Assembly: GCA_033851545.1 (NCBI GenBank)
Contig: JAWWOO010000041.1
Location: forward strand, 1-64,000
From: JAWWOL01 sp033851545
GTDB taxonomy: Bacteria > Actinomycetota > Actinomycetes > JAWWOL01
Direction: 5' to 3'
Length of the DNA stretch: 64,000 bases
Shown: piece by piece, positions 1 to 8,354 of the stretch
How the letters are laid out: each line of letters begins with the position of its first letter
Numbering within the stretch: the stretch's first letter is position 1
Notes under the pieces: generated by a model
The model's input: only the letters and a program-made list of their open reading frames with translations
Database searches by the model: none
Told to the model about the DNA's origin: nothing
Made by a program: the position numbers and the translations under genes

Positions 1-1090
1 GGTAGGTGCGGGTGTGGTAGTCGAGGAGGTGTCCGTCGACCGGGTGGTAGATCATCCGTTGGAACTCGCTGTCGGTGGCCAGCTGGCGGGCCATCCCGGC
101 CGGGATCTTGCCGTAGCCGGCCAGCTCGCCGGTGTCTTGGCGCAGCCCGAGCAGGGTGGGCAGCGAGATCAGCAGCCGGGTGATCACCTTCGGGGTCAGT
201 GGGGTGGTCACATCGCCGGGGGTGGAGCCGAGCACGCAGCCGATCAACGCATCGGCCATCCGCTCATCGACGTTCCGGTCGTCGGCCGGGTCCGGGCTGG
301 GCACCGCGGCGGCCCGCTGCAGGTGTTCCTGGATGGCGACCGCTTCGACTGGCGGGAGGTAGGCGTACAGCAACACCAGCCCGTCGGTGCCGCGGTGGTC
401 GAAGCCGACCCGGCGGGTTTTGCGGGTCTTGGCGAACATCCGGACCCCCCAGTCCGGGTCGACCCGCCGGGCTGCGTCCCGCAGCGCGGTGCGCAGCTCC
501 GCCCCGGTCAACCCGGCCGCCTGGGGCAGGATCTCCGCCTCGACCTGGGCGGCCAGCTCCGGGGGCAGGGTGGTCAGGGTCTGCAGCATCAGCCACACCC
601 GGTAGCCGTCGATCCGGCCCTGGGCGAGCCTCTGCTGGGTGGCGGTGAAGGTGGAGCCCATCAGCCGGGCGTGGCGGATCCGCCCGGCCGCGTGACCGAC
701 CGTCACGTGCAGCGCGGCGGCCAGCTCCAGCGGGGTGAACTCGTCGGACCGGGCCGCCTGGGTGTCCTGCGGGTCCGGGTCCGGGCCGACCAGGTCGAGC
801 AGGGCGGCTTGTTCCGCGGCGGTCGTCCAGGCCAGCTGCGGCTGCCACAGCTGCACCACCGAAAGTTTCTGCTCGTCGGTCAGCGCCTGCCCGCGCAACG
901 ACACCAGCAGCCGGGCCGCCTCCGGCCCGGGGCCGGCCGCAGCGATCGCCAGCAGGGTTTCCGGCACCGACAGCGGGCCCAGCTCGCTCACCGGCGCCCA
1001 CTTTTCCGGGCAGCCCACGGTGTCCGTCTCGGCGGCAGCGTCCAGCCACCACGGGGCCTCAGCCCAATCGGTGGCGGTGACGTCGTCCAT
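1..1090 (-). CDS. DUF222 (13E12-type) protein, C-terminus off window
   Basis: The frame opens at ATG 1090 and runs without a stop to the left window edge, giving 363 visible codons. The visible part is a DUF222 domain, with segments such as GRIDGYRVWLML and LVLLYAYLPP, and it aligns with the complete relative at 21030-22433 (GYGKIPAGMARQLA here against GYGPIPAEIARRLA there). In this actinobacterial family DUF222 is normally followed by an HNH nuclease domain, which would lie outside the window. Function in the cell is unknown; the family is multi-copy and often treated as repeat- or mobile-associated. The assignment to DUF222 is firm; nuclease activity cannot be judged from this fragment. Confidence 0.85.
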   Translation of the reverse strand, partial: MDDVTATDWAEAPWWLDAAAETDTVGCPEKWAPVSELGPLSVPETLLAIAAAGPGPEAARLLVSLRGQALTDEQKLSVVQLWQPQLAWTTAAEQAALLDLVGPDPDPQDTQAARSDEFTPLELAAALHVTVGHAAGRIRHARLMGSTFTATQQRLAQGRIDGYRVWLMLQTLTTLPPELAAQVEAEILPQAAGLTGAELRTALRDAARRVDPDWGVRMFAKTRKTRRVGFDHRGTDGLVLLYAYLPPVEAVAIQEHLQRAAAVPSPDPADDRNVDERMADALIGCVLGSTPGDVTTPLTPKVITRLLISLPTLLGLRQDTGELAGYGKIPAGMARQLATDSEFQRMIYHPVDGHLLDYHTRTY

Positions 1091-1606
1091 GAAGAGAACA
1101 CTAGGGCAGGGGTACGACAGTTTCCGGTCGCGAACGACGTATCGAAGGCGGATCCCCTGAAAACATTGAAGAATTTTTCTGCGGCTTCGACCTGACCGGG
1201 AAGCCCGCTTGGGTCGGCAGGCTGGATTGCCGCAGCGCCAGCAACAGTAGCCGCTCGCGGTGCATCGGCGGCGCCGAGCACGAACGGCACAGGGCGGGCA
1301 GCCGCGACCGGTGCACTCCGCTCTTGAGCGTGAGGTTGCATCGGGTTCTGCACGAGCCGCGCGCCGGCCTCCGCCACCACGTCCGGCTCATCAAGGATGC
1401 GATGTCGACGGTGGTGCGTCGCCCCCAGCGTCGCGGAGGACCATCCGGGTGCCGGCTTCTGGACAGGCAGCAGCGATGGTGCGGAGCGTCCCCTCGTCGA
1501 ACGGCACCAGCCTGCACCTGTCCTGGACCGTTGTGGTGACGTCGCCGCGCGAGCAGCTCAGCCGTCATCAACCTGCAGCGCGCAGTTCCTGGCGACGCCG
1601 CGACAC
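1091..1606. other. 516-base stretch without a convincing gene
   Basis: Short frames exist on both strands but none has a recognisable domain or a good ribosome binding site. On the minus strand, about 1399-1560, there is a short run with strongly GC-rich third positions (containing LVPFDEGTLRTIAAACPEAG) that ends in a stop and has no start codon. It may be the eroded end of a lost gene. The promoter of the DUF222 gene starting at 1090 should lie in the left part. I see no clear repeat or RNA gene here. Confidence 0.4.
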
Positions 1607-2233
1607 CTAGAGCGGCGGGTTGGCAGCCCGTACGGCCTCGGCGCCGTTGACGTCGCCCCGCGCGAGCAGTCCGGCCACCACGCCCTCGATGTCGGCCTGA
1701 GGGCGGTTTTGGCTGAGCTTGGCCTTGGCCTCGATCCGGCTGATCACCAGCTCGACTCCGACGATCGCCCGCAGCTGGCCCTCCACGTAGGCCACCGGCG
1801 CGTCGTCGACCGACCAGGGCCGCGGCTCGGACGCCTCGTGGTGGTCGGTCAGCCGGCGGACCAGAGACGACAGCCAGACCGGGTCGTCATGAACCACCAG
1901 CGACCCGTACACGTGGGCGGTGAGGTAGTTCCAGGTCGGGACCACACGCCCGTTCTCGACCTTGGTGGCGTAGAAGTTCGGCGAGATGTACGAGTCCGGC
2001 CCGTGCACGATGACCAGCGCCTCGCCGAGGGTCGGCAGCTGCCACTGCTGGTTGTTGCGCGCGACGTGACCAAGCAGGGCCCCGTGGGAGCCGGCGGCGG
2101 GATCGAAGAGGAACGGCAGGAACGTCGCGATCATGCCCTGCGCCGTCGACGTCACGAGGTCGGCAGCGGCGCCTCGGGAGAGCAGGGCATGCAGGTCTTC
2201 GTCGGAGGCCTGGAAATGCTGCGGTACGTACAT
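1607..2233 (-). CDS. PaiB-like FMN-binding negative transcriptional regulator
   Basis: This 208-residue protein has the length and the hallmarks of the PaiB/FMN-binding split-barrel family: N-terminal MYVPQHFQ, then a central TWNYLTAHVYG segment that in PaiB-type proteins lines the flavin site. Family members are described as negative regulators (Bacillus subtilis PaiB affects protease and sporulation genes) or flavin-binding proteins. I chose ATG 2233 rather than an upstream start because a GAGGAGC ribosome binding site lies just before it and the homologous N-terminus begins there. It is transcribed divergently from the exporter gene at 2323. Whether it regulates its neighbours is not shown by the sequence. 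Confidence 0.85.
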   Translation of the reverse strand: MYVPQHFQASDEDLHALLSRGAAADLVTSTAQGMIATFLPFLFDPAAGSHGALLGHVARNNQQWQLPTLGEALVIVHGPDSYISPNFYATKVENGRVVPTWNYLTAHVYGSLVVHDDPVWLSSLVRRLTDHHEASEPRPWSVDDAPVAYVEGQLRAIVGVELVISRIEAKAKLSQNRPQADIEGVVAGLLARGDVNGAEAVRAANPPL

Positions 2234-2266
2234 CGTCCTGCTCCTCGTCGTCAGCTGACTCTCCCA

Positions 2267-2297
2267 CGATGACATCTTGGGCGGTCGCCGGTCTGTA
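2267..2297 (+). promoter_or_regulatory. Putative ECF-type promoter of the first exporter gene
   Basis: CGATGA at 2267-2272 is followed, after exactly 17 bases, by GGTCTGTA at 2290-2297. The same two boxes with the same 17-base spacing occur upstream of two other transcription units in this cluster (4700-4730 and 6904-6934). The second box ends 25 bases before the ATG at 2323, which leaves room for a short leader with GGAGG. The layout is that of a -35/-10 pair read by an alternative sigma factor; no transcription data are available here. Confidence 0.6.
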
Positions 2298-2322
2298 CGG
2301 GTGAGCCAACCGGAGGATGACC

Positions 2323-3741
2323 ATGACCGACGTACGTGCCGCGCAACGCTGGGTGCTGTTCCTCATGTCGGGAGCCGCCTTGATGGTCGCTCTCGACCAG
2401 CTGGTGGTGTCGACGGCGCTGACCACGATGCAGCGCGACCTGCACGCCTCGCTCGAGACCCTCGAGTGGACCGTCAACGCGTACAGCCTCAGCTTCGCCG
2501 TTCTGCTCATGACCGCCGTGGCCCTCGGCGATCGCTGGGGGCGCCGCCGGATGCTCGTAGCCGGCTTGTCGCTGTTCACCCTGGCCTCCGTCGGCTGCGC
2601 CCTCGCGCCAGGCGTGGGCTGGCTGATCGCGGCCCGGGCGGTCCAGGGTGCCGGCTCCGCCTGCGTGATGCCGCTGGCGATGGCGATGCTCACTGCCGCC
2701 TACCCGCCCGAACAGCGCGGCAAGGCGCTGGGGGTGTTCTCGGCGCTGCTCGGCCTGGCCGTCGTCGGCGGCCCGCTCGCGGGGGGCGCGGTGACCCAGG
2801 GTCTGGCGTGGCAGTGGATCTTCTGGCTGAATGTCCCCATCGGCCTGGTGGTGGTGCCGCTCGTGCTCACCCGCACGCAGGAGAGCTTCGGACCGCGACG
2901 GAGGCTCGACGCGGGCGGACTGGTGCTGGCGACGGCGGCGGCGTTCGGACTGGTGTGGGGGCTGATGCGCGGCAACACGTCGGGGTGGCACAGTGCCGAG
3001 GTGCTGACCGCCCTCATCCTCGGTGGTGCGGCCTTCGCCTCGTTCGTCCGGTGGGAGCTGCACACCGCGGAGCCGATGCTGCCGATGCGGTTCTTCCGCT
3101 CGGCCGGATTCGCTGCCGGGAACGCCTCGGCCTTCCTGCTGTACGCGACCCTGATGGGCGCGCTGTTCTTCGTGTCGCAGTACCTCCAGGTCGTCTTCGG
3201 CTACGGGGCACTCGGCGCTGGTCTGCGCCTGCTGCCCTGGACCGTGCCGCTCTTGGTCGCGGCCCCGGTCTCCGGGATCCTGACCGACCGGTTCGGACCG
3301 CGGACACTGCTGTCCACCGGCCTGCTGCTGCAATCGGCCGGGCTGGCGTGGGTGTCCCTGAATGCCAACGGCCACCACGGGTACGGCGCCTCAGTGGCCG
3401 CACTCGTCGTCGCCGGGACCGGCGTCACGATGGCCATGCCGGCCGCGCAGAGCGCGGTCCTCGGTGCCGTACCCCCGCCGGCGATCGGCAAGGCCTCCGG
3501 CACATTCAGCACTCTGCGGCAGCTCGGGGGCGTGTTCGGGATCGCTGTGCTGGCAGCAGTTTTCGCCTCGCGGGGCAGCTATGCAACGGGTCGCAGCTTT
3601 GAGAGCGGGTTGGCACCAGCGCTGGCCGTCGCAGCCGTGATGTCCCTGCTCGGTGCAGCCATCGGCCTCGCCACCCCTGGGCGCAGGAAGCCGGTACCGC
3701 AGCCGCAGGCTGAGCACGTACCGGCTGGTGTCCGTGGCTGA
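2323..3741 (+). CDS. MFS drug exporter, 14-TM DHA2 (EmrB/QacA) type
   Basis: This 472-residue polytopic membrane protein is a major facilitator of the DHA2 family, proton-driven exporters of hydrophobic drugs. It shows the cytoplasmic loop motif GDRWGRRR after TM2, motif C-like GGPLAGGAVTQGLAWQW and a WIFWLNVP segment in TM6, and its length fits 14 helices. ATG 2323 is preferred over ATG 2317 because GGAGG lies at 2312-2316, directly against 2317 but correctly spaced for 2323. The last codons overlap the start of the following sigma factor gene, so the two are probably co-transcribed. It is closely similar in plan to the exporter at 4757. The substrate is unknown. Confidence 0.9.
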   Translation: MTDVRAAQRWVLFLMSGAALMVALDQLVVSTALTTMQRDLHASLETLEWTVNAYSLSFAVLLMTAVALGDRWGRRRMLVAGLSLFTLASVGCALAPGVGWLIAARAVQGAGSACVMPLAMAMLTAAYPPEQRGKALGVFSALLGLAVVGGPLAGGAVTQGLAWQWIFWLNVPIGLVVVPLVLTRTQESFGPRRRLDAGGLVLATAAAFGLVWGLMRGNTSGWHSAEVLTALILGGAAFASFVRWELHTAEPMLPMRFFRSAGFAAGNASAFLLYATLMGALFFVSQYLQVVFGYGALGAGLRLLPWTVPLLVAAPVSGILTDRFGPRTLLSTGLLLQSAGLAWVSLNANGHHGYGASVAALVVAGTGVTMAMPAAQSAVLGAVPPPAIGKASGTFSTLRQLGGVFGIAVLAAVFASRGSYATGRSFESGLAPALAVAAVMSLLGAAIGLATPGRRKPVPQPQAEHVPAGVRG

Positions 3742-4705
3742 ATCCCTTGCGGAGAAGGATTTCGCCGAGCTGACTCAGCCGTACCGTCGGGAGCTTCTGG
3801 TGCACTGCTACCGCATGCTCGGCTCCCCGCACGACGCCGAGGACCTGGTCCAGGAGACGTTGCTGCGGGCCTGGCGCGGCTGGGCCGGGTTCGAGGGTCG
3901 CTCGTCGATGCGCACCTGGCTCTACCGGATCGCCACCAACGCCTGCCTCAACGCGCTCGAGAGCCGGGAGCGGCGCGTCCTGCCCTCCGGCCTGCTGGCG
4001 CCCAGCGAGGACGAGCATTTCGACGTCGAGGCTGCATGGGCTGACAGCACGTGGATCCAGCCGTTGCCGGATGTCTCGACGCCGGAGGCCATCATGCTCG
4101 ACCGATCAGGTACGCGGCTGGCGATGGTCGCCGCCCTGCAGACGCTATCGGCCAGGGAGCGGGCAGCGGTCATCTTGCACGACGTGGTCAAGCTGACCAG
4201 CGCAGAGGTCGCGGAGGCGCTGGACACCACGACGGCCGCCGTCAACAGCGCACTGCAGCGGGCGCGGGGCCGTCTCGCCGAGGCGGAGCCGCACGAGGAC
4301 GAGATCGTCGAGCCGACAGACCCGGCGTGCAGAGCCGCGATCGAGGCGTACGTCGAGGCCTTCCACACCGCCGATATCCCCATGCTGGTAGGCCTTCTGC
4401 GTCAGGACGTCTCCATCGAGATGCCTCCGGTGCCGACCTGGTTCGCCGGCATCGACGATGTCGCCGGCTTCCTGACCAGCCGGGTGGTAACGCACGCCGG
4501 TCGGTGGCATCTCCTGCCGACGTCGGCCAACGGGCAGCCGGCGGCAGCGGCCTACGTCCTGGACTCGGAGGGCGTCTACCGCGCGCACGGCCTGCACGTC
4601 CTGACGGTCACCCGAACCGGCATCTCGCGGATCGTGGCCTTCCGGGACACTTCCTTGTTTCCCGTCTTCGGCCTGCCTCGAGAGGTTCTTACCGGCGTGC
4701 GGTGA
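3728..4705 (+). CDS. ECF sigma factor with SnoaL-like C-terminal domain (SigG/TIGR02960 type)
   Basis: The protein has sigma region 2 near residues 15-80 (YRRELLVHCYRMLG, DAEDLVQETLLRAWRG), region 4 near 135-185 (LSARERAAVILHDV, ALQRARGRL), and a C-terminal SnoaL/NTF2-like domain near 200-320 (MPPVPTWFAGID, FGLPREVL). Such long ECF factors usually lack a separate anti-sigma factor and use the C-terminal domain for control. The start is uncertain: GTG 3728 or GTG 3734, both overlapping the end of the upstream exporter gene and both without a strong ribosome binding site, as expected for coupled translation. A second sigma factor of the same family lies at 6965. Its stop codon lies inside the -35-like box of the next promoter. 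Confidence 0.88.
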   Translation: MSVAESLAEKDFAELTQPYRRELLVHCYRMLGSPHDAEDLVQETLLRAWRGWAGFEGRSSMRTWLYRIATNACLNALESRERRVLPSGLLAPSEDEHFDVEAAWADSTWIQPLPDVSTPEAIMLDRSGTRLAMVAALQTLSARERAAVILHDVVKLTSAEVAEALDTTTAAVNSALQRARGRLAEAEPHEDEIVEPTDPACRAAIEAYVEAFHTADIPMLVGLLRQDVSIEMPPVPTWFAGIDDVAGFLTSRVVTHAGRWHLLPTSANGQPAAAAYVLDSEGVYRAHGLHVLTVTRTGISRIVAFRDTSLFPVFGLPREVLTGVR

Positions 4706-4730
4706 TTCTTCGGCGCGGCGCTGGTCTCTA
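4700..4730 (+). promoter_or_regulatory. Putative ECF-type promoter of the second exporter gene
   Basis: CGGTGA at 4700-4705 and GGTCTCTA at 4723-4730 are separated by 17 bases, matching the boxes at 2267-2297 and 6904-6934. The left box overlaps the stop codon of the sigma factor gene. The right box ends 26 bases before the ATG at 4757, almost the same distance as at the first exporter. Confidence 0.6.
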
Positions 4731-4756
4731 TGGCAGACCCCGCTGAACGGAGAGAC

Positions 4757-6181
4757 ATGACCACCGAACCCCGTACCGTCAGCCCGACGCCGACGGTCGC
4801 ACTACCAGCCATCAGCACCGGCTGGACGCTGGCGCTCGCGTCGCTGGGCGCCTTCCTCACGTCCTTGGACGTGGTCGTCGTCGCGACCGCGCTGCCGACA
4901 TTGCGCACTCAGCTGCACGCCTCCTTGTCCGATCTCGAATGGACCATCAATGCCTACAACCTGGTGTTCGCCTGCCTCTTGCTGACCGGCGCAGCACTCG
5001 GTGACCGCTTCGGCCGCAGACGCGGCTACGTTGCCGGCCTGCTCGTGTTCACCCTCAGCTCGGCTGCGGCCGCGCTGTCGACCACGGCCGGCGAGCTGAT
5101 CGCTGCACGGATCGCGCAGGGAGCCGGTGCTGCGATCGCGATGCCGCTCACGCTGACCCTCATCAGCGAGGCCTTCCCGGTGGAGAAGAGAGGCGCGGCC
5201 ATCGGCATCTGGGGCGGCGTGAGCGGCTTGGGCGTGGCGGCCGGGCCCCTGGTGGGCGGCGCCATCGTGCAAGGGCTGTCCTGGCACTGGATCTTCTGGC
5301 TCAACGTCCCCGTCGGGTTGGTCGTGGCCGCCCTGTCCGCGGTCAAGCTGCGGGAGAGCCATGGGCCGCGTCCGCAGCTCGACGTCCCAGGGCTGCTGCT
5401 CGTCGGGACAGCGTTCCTCGCCCTGACCTGGGCCCCTGTGAAGGCCCCGGCCCTCGGCTGGGGCTCGGCCGAGGTGGTCGGATCCCTGGCGGCCGGGATC
5501 GCTTTGCTGGCGGGCTTTGCGGTCTGGGAGCGACGGGCCACCTACCCGATGCTGCCGTTGGCCTATTTCCGCCGGCGCAGCTTCATGTCGGTCAACTTCG
5601 TGGCGTTCTTCCAGTTCATCTCGCTGCTCGGCTCCCTGTTCATGGTCACCCAGCTGTTCCAGATCGGCCTGGGCTACTCCCCACTCGGGTCAGGCGTCCG
5701 CATCCTCGTCTGGATGGCGATGCCGATGCTCGTGGCCCCCGTCGCCGGCGCGCTGGCCGACCGGTTCGGCAACAAGCCGTTCATGATGGCCGGCCTGGCG
5801 ATGCAGGGAGCCGGCCTCGGCTGGCTGGCCGCCGTGGTCTCGCCGGGAGTGGGCTACGGACCGCTGATCGGCCCGCTCATCGTGTCGGGCATCGGCATCT
5901 CGATGTGCTTCCCGACGGTCGCCAACGCCGTTGTCGGCTCGGTGCCGCTGGAGGACTCCGGCATCGCCGCCGGCACCAACAGCGCCTTCCGTGAGCTGGG
6001 CGGTGTGTTCGGGATTGCCATCATGGCGGCAGTCTTCGCCGCCAACGGCAGCTATGTCAGCCGGACGAGCTTCATCCACGGATTCCGGCCGGCGATGGTG
6101 GTCGCGGCCCTCGTACCGGTGCTCGGGCTGGCCGCTGCCGCGCTGGCTCCGTCCCGTGCCAAGGCCCTGGAGTCGATGTGA
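4757..6181 (+). CDS. MFS drug exporter, 14-TM DHA2 (EmrB/QacA) type
   Basis: A second DHA2-family exporter of 474 residues, with GDRFGRRR after TM2, GPLVGGAIVQGLSWHW in the motif C region and WIFWLNVP, arranged as in the exporter at 2323. ATG 4757 is chosen because GGAGAG at 4749-4754 precedes it. The gene ends in an ATG-TGA whose last G starts the GTG of the short-chain dehydrogenase gene, so the two are translationally coupled. The two exporters look like paralogues. They may serve related substrates or be used under different sigma factors. The substrate cannot be deduced. Confidence 0.9.
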   Translation: MTTEPRTVSPTPTVALPAISTGWTLALASLGAFLTSLDVVVVATALPTLRTQLHASLSDLEWTINAYNLVFACLLLTGAALGDRFGRRRGYVAGLLVFTLSSAAAALSTTAGELIAARIAQGAGAAIAMPLTLTLISEAFPVEKRGAAIGIWGGVSGLGVAAGPLVGGAIVQGLSWHWIFWLNVPVGLVVAALSAVKLRESHGPRPQLDVPGLLLVGTAFLALTWAPVKAPALGWGSAEVVGSLAAGIALLAGFAVWERRATYPMLPLAYFRRRSFMSVNFVAFFQFISLLGSLFMVTQLFQIGLGYSPLGSGVRILVWMAMPMLVAPVAGALADRFGNKPFMMAGLAMQGAGLGWLAAVVSPGVGYGPLIGPLIVSGIGISMCFPTVANAVVGSVPLEDSGIAAGTNSAFRELGGVFGIAIMAAVFAANGSYVSRTSFIHGFRPAMVVAALVPVLGLAAAALAPSRAKALESM

Positions 6182-6909
6182 ACGCCGTCGTGACCGGTGC
6201 CAGCCGGGGCTTCGGCCGCGGGATCGCGGTGGCTCTGGTGGCCGAGGGCATCGACGTGGTCGGCGTCGCCCGTGGGGCAGAGCCCTTGCAGGCATTGGCA
6301 TCCGAGCTCGGCAACCGGTTCACGCCGGTCGTTGCCGATGCCGCGGATCCGGTCGTGGCTGCCGACCTCGTGACGATTCACCGGCCGGAGGTGCTCGTAC
6401 TCAACGCGGGCGCCGTCCCGCCGATGGCGCCGGTGCACGAGCAGAGCTGGACGTCGTTCGTGCAGAACTGGGAGACCGACACCCGGCACGTCTTCGAGTG
6501 GGTGGGTGCGGCGCTCCGGCTGCCGTTGGCCCCCGGAAGTCTGGTGGTGGTCATCTCGAGCGGCGCAGCGTTGAGGGGCTCGCCGATGAGCGGCGGCTAT
6601 GCCGGGGCGAAGGCGACCGTACGGTTCATCGCCTCGTACGCCGCCGATGAGTCCGACCGCGCCGGCCTCGGGTTGCGCTTCGTCACGTTGCTGCCCCAGC
6701 TCACGCCGCTGACCGGGGTCGGCGCCGTGGGTGCCGCCGCCTATGCAGACCGGCAAGGGATCAGCGTCGCCGACTACGCCCGGGGTTTCGAGCCCCTGCT
6801 GACCCCCGAACTGGTGGGAGCGGCAGTGGTCGAGGCGCTGAAGAGCCTTGGCCACCAGGAGCTCATGCTGACCGGCTCAGGTCCGCTCGGTATCCCGCCC
6901 GGCCGATGA
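6178..6909 (+). CDS. Short-chain dehydrogenase/reductase
   Basis: A 243-residue classical SDR with the nucleotide-binding motif TGASRGFG at the N-terminus, the structural LNAG motif near residue 75, and the catalytic Ser (ISSG) and YAGAK (Tyr-x-x-x-Lys). It probably reduces a carbonyl or oxidises an alcohol with NAD(P)H in the cytoplasm; the substrate is unknown. The GTG start overlaps the stop of the upstream exporter by four bases (GTGA), so it belongs to that operon. The stop codon overlaps the left box of the next promoter-like element. Confidence 0.88.
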   Translation: MNAVVTGASRGFGRGIAVALVAEGIDVVGVARGAEPLQALASELGNRFTPVVADAADPVVAADLVTIHRPEVLVLNAGAVPPMAPVHEQSWTSFVQNWETDTRHVFEWVGAALRLPLAPGSLVVVISSGAALRGSPMSGGYAGAKATVRFIASYAADESDRAGLGLRFVTLLPQLTPLTGVGAVGAAAYADRQGISVADYARGFEPLLTPELVGAAVVEALKSLGHQELMLTGSGPLGIPPGR

Positions 6910-6934
6910 GTTTGGTGGCCGCGGCGGGTCTCTA
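6904..6934 (+). promoter_or_regulatory. Putative ECF-type promoter of the second sigma factor gene
   Basis: CGATGA at 6904-6909, overlapping the SDR stop codon, and GGTCTCTA at 6927-6934 are separated by 17 bases, as in the elements at 2267 and 4700. It would place the second sigma factor under the same control as the exporters, consistent with autoregulation or regulation by its paralogue. Confidence 0.6.
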
Positions 6935-6964
6935 CCTGCGCAGGACCACGCTCAGGAGGCGACG

Positions 6965-7957
6965 ATGACGGCGGCAGCATTCGAGACAACCGGCAGGGCG
7001 GAGTTCGGTTCGGCCACGGAGCCCTACCGACGCGAGCTGCTGGCCCACTGCTACCGCATGATCGGCTCGATCCACGACGCCGAAGACCTCGTCCAGGAGA
7101 CCTACGTACGGGCCTGGCGGGCCTATGACCGGTTCGAGGGCAGATCCTCGGTCAGGCTCTGGCTGTACGCGATCGCCACCCGCGTCTGCCTGACGGCCCT
7201 GGAGAGCCGGGCCAGGCGCCCGCTGCCGTCAGGCCTGGGCCCGCCCGAGCACGACCCCGGGGCGGGCGTGGCGGTGACCGGCCCGTCGGAGGCGTGGCTC
7301 CAGCCGGCGCCGGATGCTTTGCTGGGCACGGGATCCGAGGACCCGGCGGGTGTCGTCGTGGCCCGCGAGGGGGTACGGCTGGCGTTCGTCGCCGCGCTGC
7401 AGCACCTGCCGGCGAGGCAGCGGGCGGTGCTCATCCTGCGCGACGTGCTGGCCTGGCACGCGGCAGAGGTCGCCGAGCTGCTCGGCACCAGCACGATCGC
7501 CGTCAACAGCACGCTGCAGAGGGCTCGGGCCCACCTCGGCACCGTCATGCCGGCACCGGACGAGCTGGCCGAGCCGGACGACCCCGCGACCCGCGCGGTC
7601 GTCGACCGTTACGTCGCGGCGTTCGAACGGGCCGACGCGGCAGGGCTGGCCGAGCTGCTGCGCGCAGACGTCGAGCTGGAGATGCCGCCGAATCCCGTCT
7701 GGTTCGCGGGCCGGGACACGGTCGTCAGCTTCTTCGACGCGCGGGTGCTCGGCTGTGCCGGACGGTGGCGCTTGGTCCCGATACGGGCCAACGGTCAGCC
7801 GGCGCTGGCCGCGTACGGGCAGTCGCAGGACGGCTGCATGCGGGCGCACGGCATCCAGGTCCTCGACGTCGTCGACGGCAAGGTCGCCCGGATCGTGGCC
7901 TTCAACGATGCCTCGCTGGTGCCGATGTTCGGCCTGCCGACCGTCCTCAGCCGCTGA
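6965..7957 (+). CDS. ECF sigma factor with SnoaL-like C-terminal domain, second copy
   Basis: This 330-residue protein is of the same family as the one at 3728: region 2 near residues 20-85 (YRRELLAHCYRMIG, DAEDLVQETYVRAWRAY), region 4 near 140-190 (LPARQRAVLILRDVLAW, STLQRARAHL) and a SnoaL-like domain over the last 120 residues (MPPNPVWFAGRD, MFGLPTVL). The ATG at 6965 follows AGGAGG at 6954-6959 with a five-base spacer. It converges with the DUF1653 gene, the ends overlapping by 11 bases. It probably directs RNA polymerase to stress or efflux genes, plausibly those of this cluster; that link is inference from the shared promoter motif. Confidence 0.9.
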   Translation: MTAAAFETTGRAEFGSATEPYRRELLAHCYRMIGSIHDAEDLVQETYVRAWRAYDRFEGRSSVRLWLYAIATRVCLTALESRARRPLPSGLGPPEHDPGAGVAVTGPSEAWLQPAPDALLGTGSEDPAGVVVAREGVRLAFVAALQHLPARQRAVLILRDVLAWHAAEVAELLGTSTIAVNSTLQRARAHLGTVMPAPDELAEPDDPATRAVVDRYVAAFERADAAGLAELLRADVELEMPPNPVWFAGRDTVVSFFDARVLGCAGRWRLVPIRANGQPALAAYGQSQDGCMRAHGIQVLDVVDGKVARIVAFNDASLVPMFGLPTVLSR

Positions 7958-8264
7958 AGCCCAGGTAGCGGTGCCGCGGGACCATCCTGGACCGCTCGAG
8001 CTCGGTGGGCTTGGTGAAGGACCGCCCGGTCGTCGGGTCGACCGGCGCGAAGAACTCGGTGTGCGACATGACGGCCATCCCGCCGCACATCGGGTCGTCG
8101 GCGAGCGTCACGTAGACGACGACCACGCGTCCCGGGATCGAGGCGTCATCGCCGATGCCGAGGACGTGCCGGCGCACGCCGTCCCACTGCTCGTACAGGC
8201 CGGCCTGCACGTCGGGCAGAGCGGTCCTGCGCCGGAGCCACGGCTTTTCAGCGCTTATCGTCAC
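7947..8264 (-). CDS. DUF1653-like small protein
   Basis: A 105-residue protein whose middle (GLYEQWDGVRRHVLGI, then VVVYVTL, then MAVMSHTEFFAPVD) follows the pattern of the DUF1653 family, small beta-rich proteins of unknown function. The ending PRHRYLG also fits. GTG 8264 is chosen because AGGTGG lies about six bases upstream and the residues before it do not look like family sequence. It overlaps the sigma factor gene tail to tail. The family assignment is from pattern recognition and moderately sure. Confidence 0.65.
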   Translation of the reverse strand: MTISAEKPWLRRRTALPDVQAGLYEQWDGVRRHVLGIGDDASIPGRVVVVYVTLADDPMCGGMAVMSHTEFFAPVDPTTGRSFTKPTELERSRMVPRHRYLGFSG

Positions 8265-8354
8265 CGTGCCACCTGTCCTGCGTCCGTGCTGTCCTGGTAT
8301 CTGTCGGTCGTTCCGCGGCAATGCTGAGTCTCTTCCTGCCCCGATTTGCGGGGG

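Noticed and set aside
264..1052. A 262-residue open frame on the minus strand and a 393-residue frame on the plus strand (14-1195)
   Set aside because: Both are Gly/Arg/Pro-rich shadows of the DUF222 gene, which is read in another minus-strand frame and has recognisable domain sequence.
1399..1606. Short minus-strand stretch with coding-like third positions
   Set aside because: No start codon, no recognisable domain and an upstream stop; noted only as a possible gene remnant.
2251..3378. 375-residue minus-strand frame opposite the first exporter
   Set aside because: Composition (Arg/Gln/Gly-rich, no domain) is that of an antisense shadow; the plus strand encodes a clear MFS protein.
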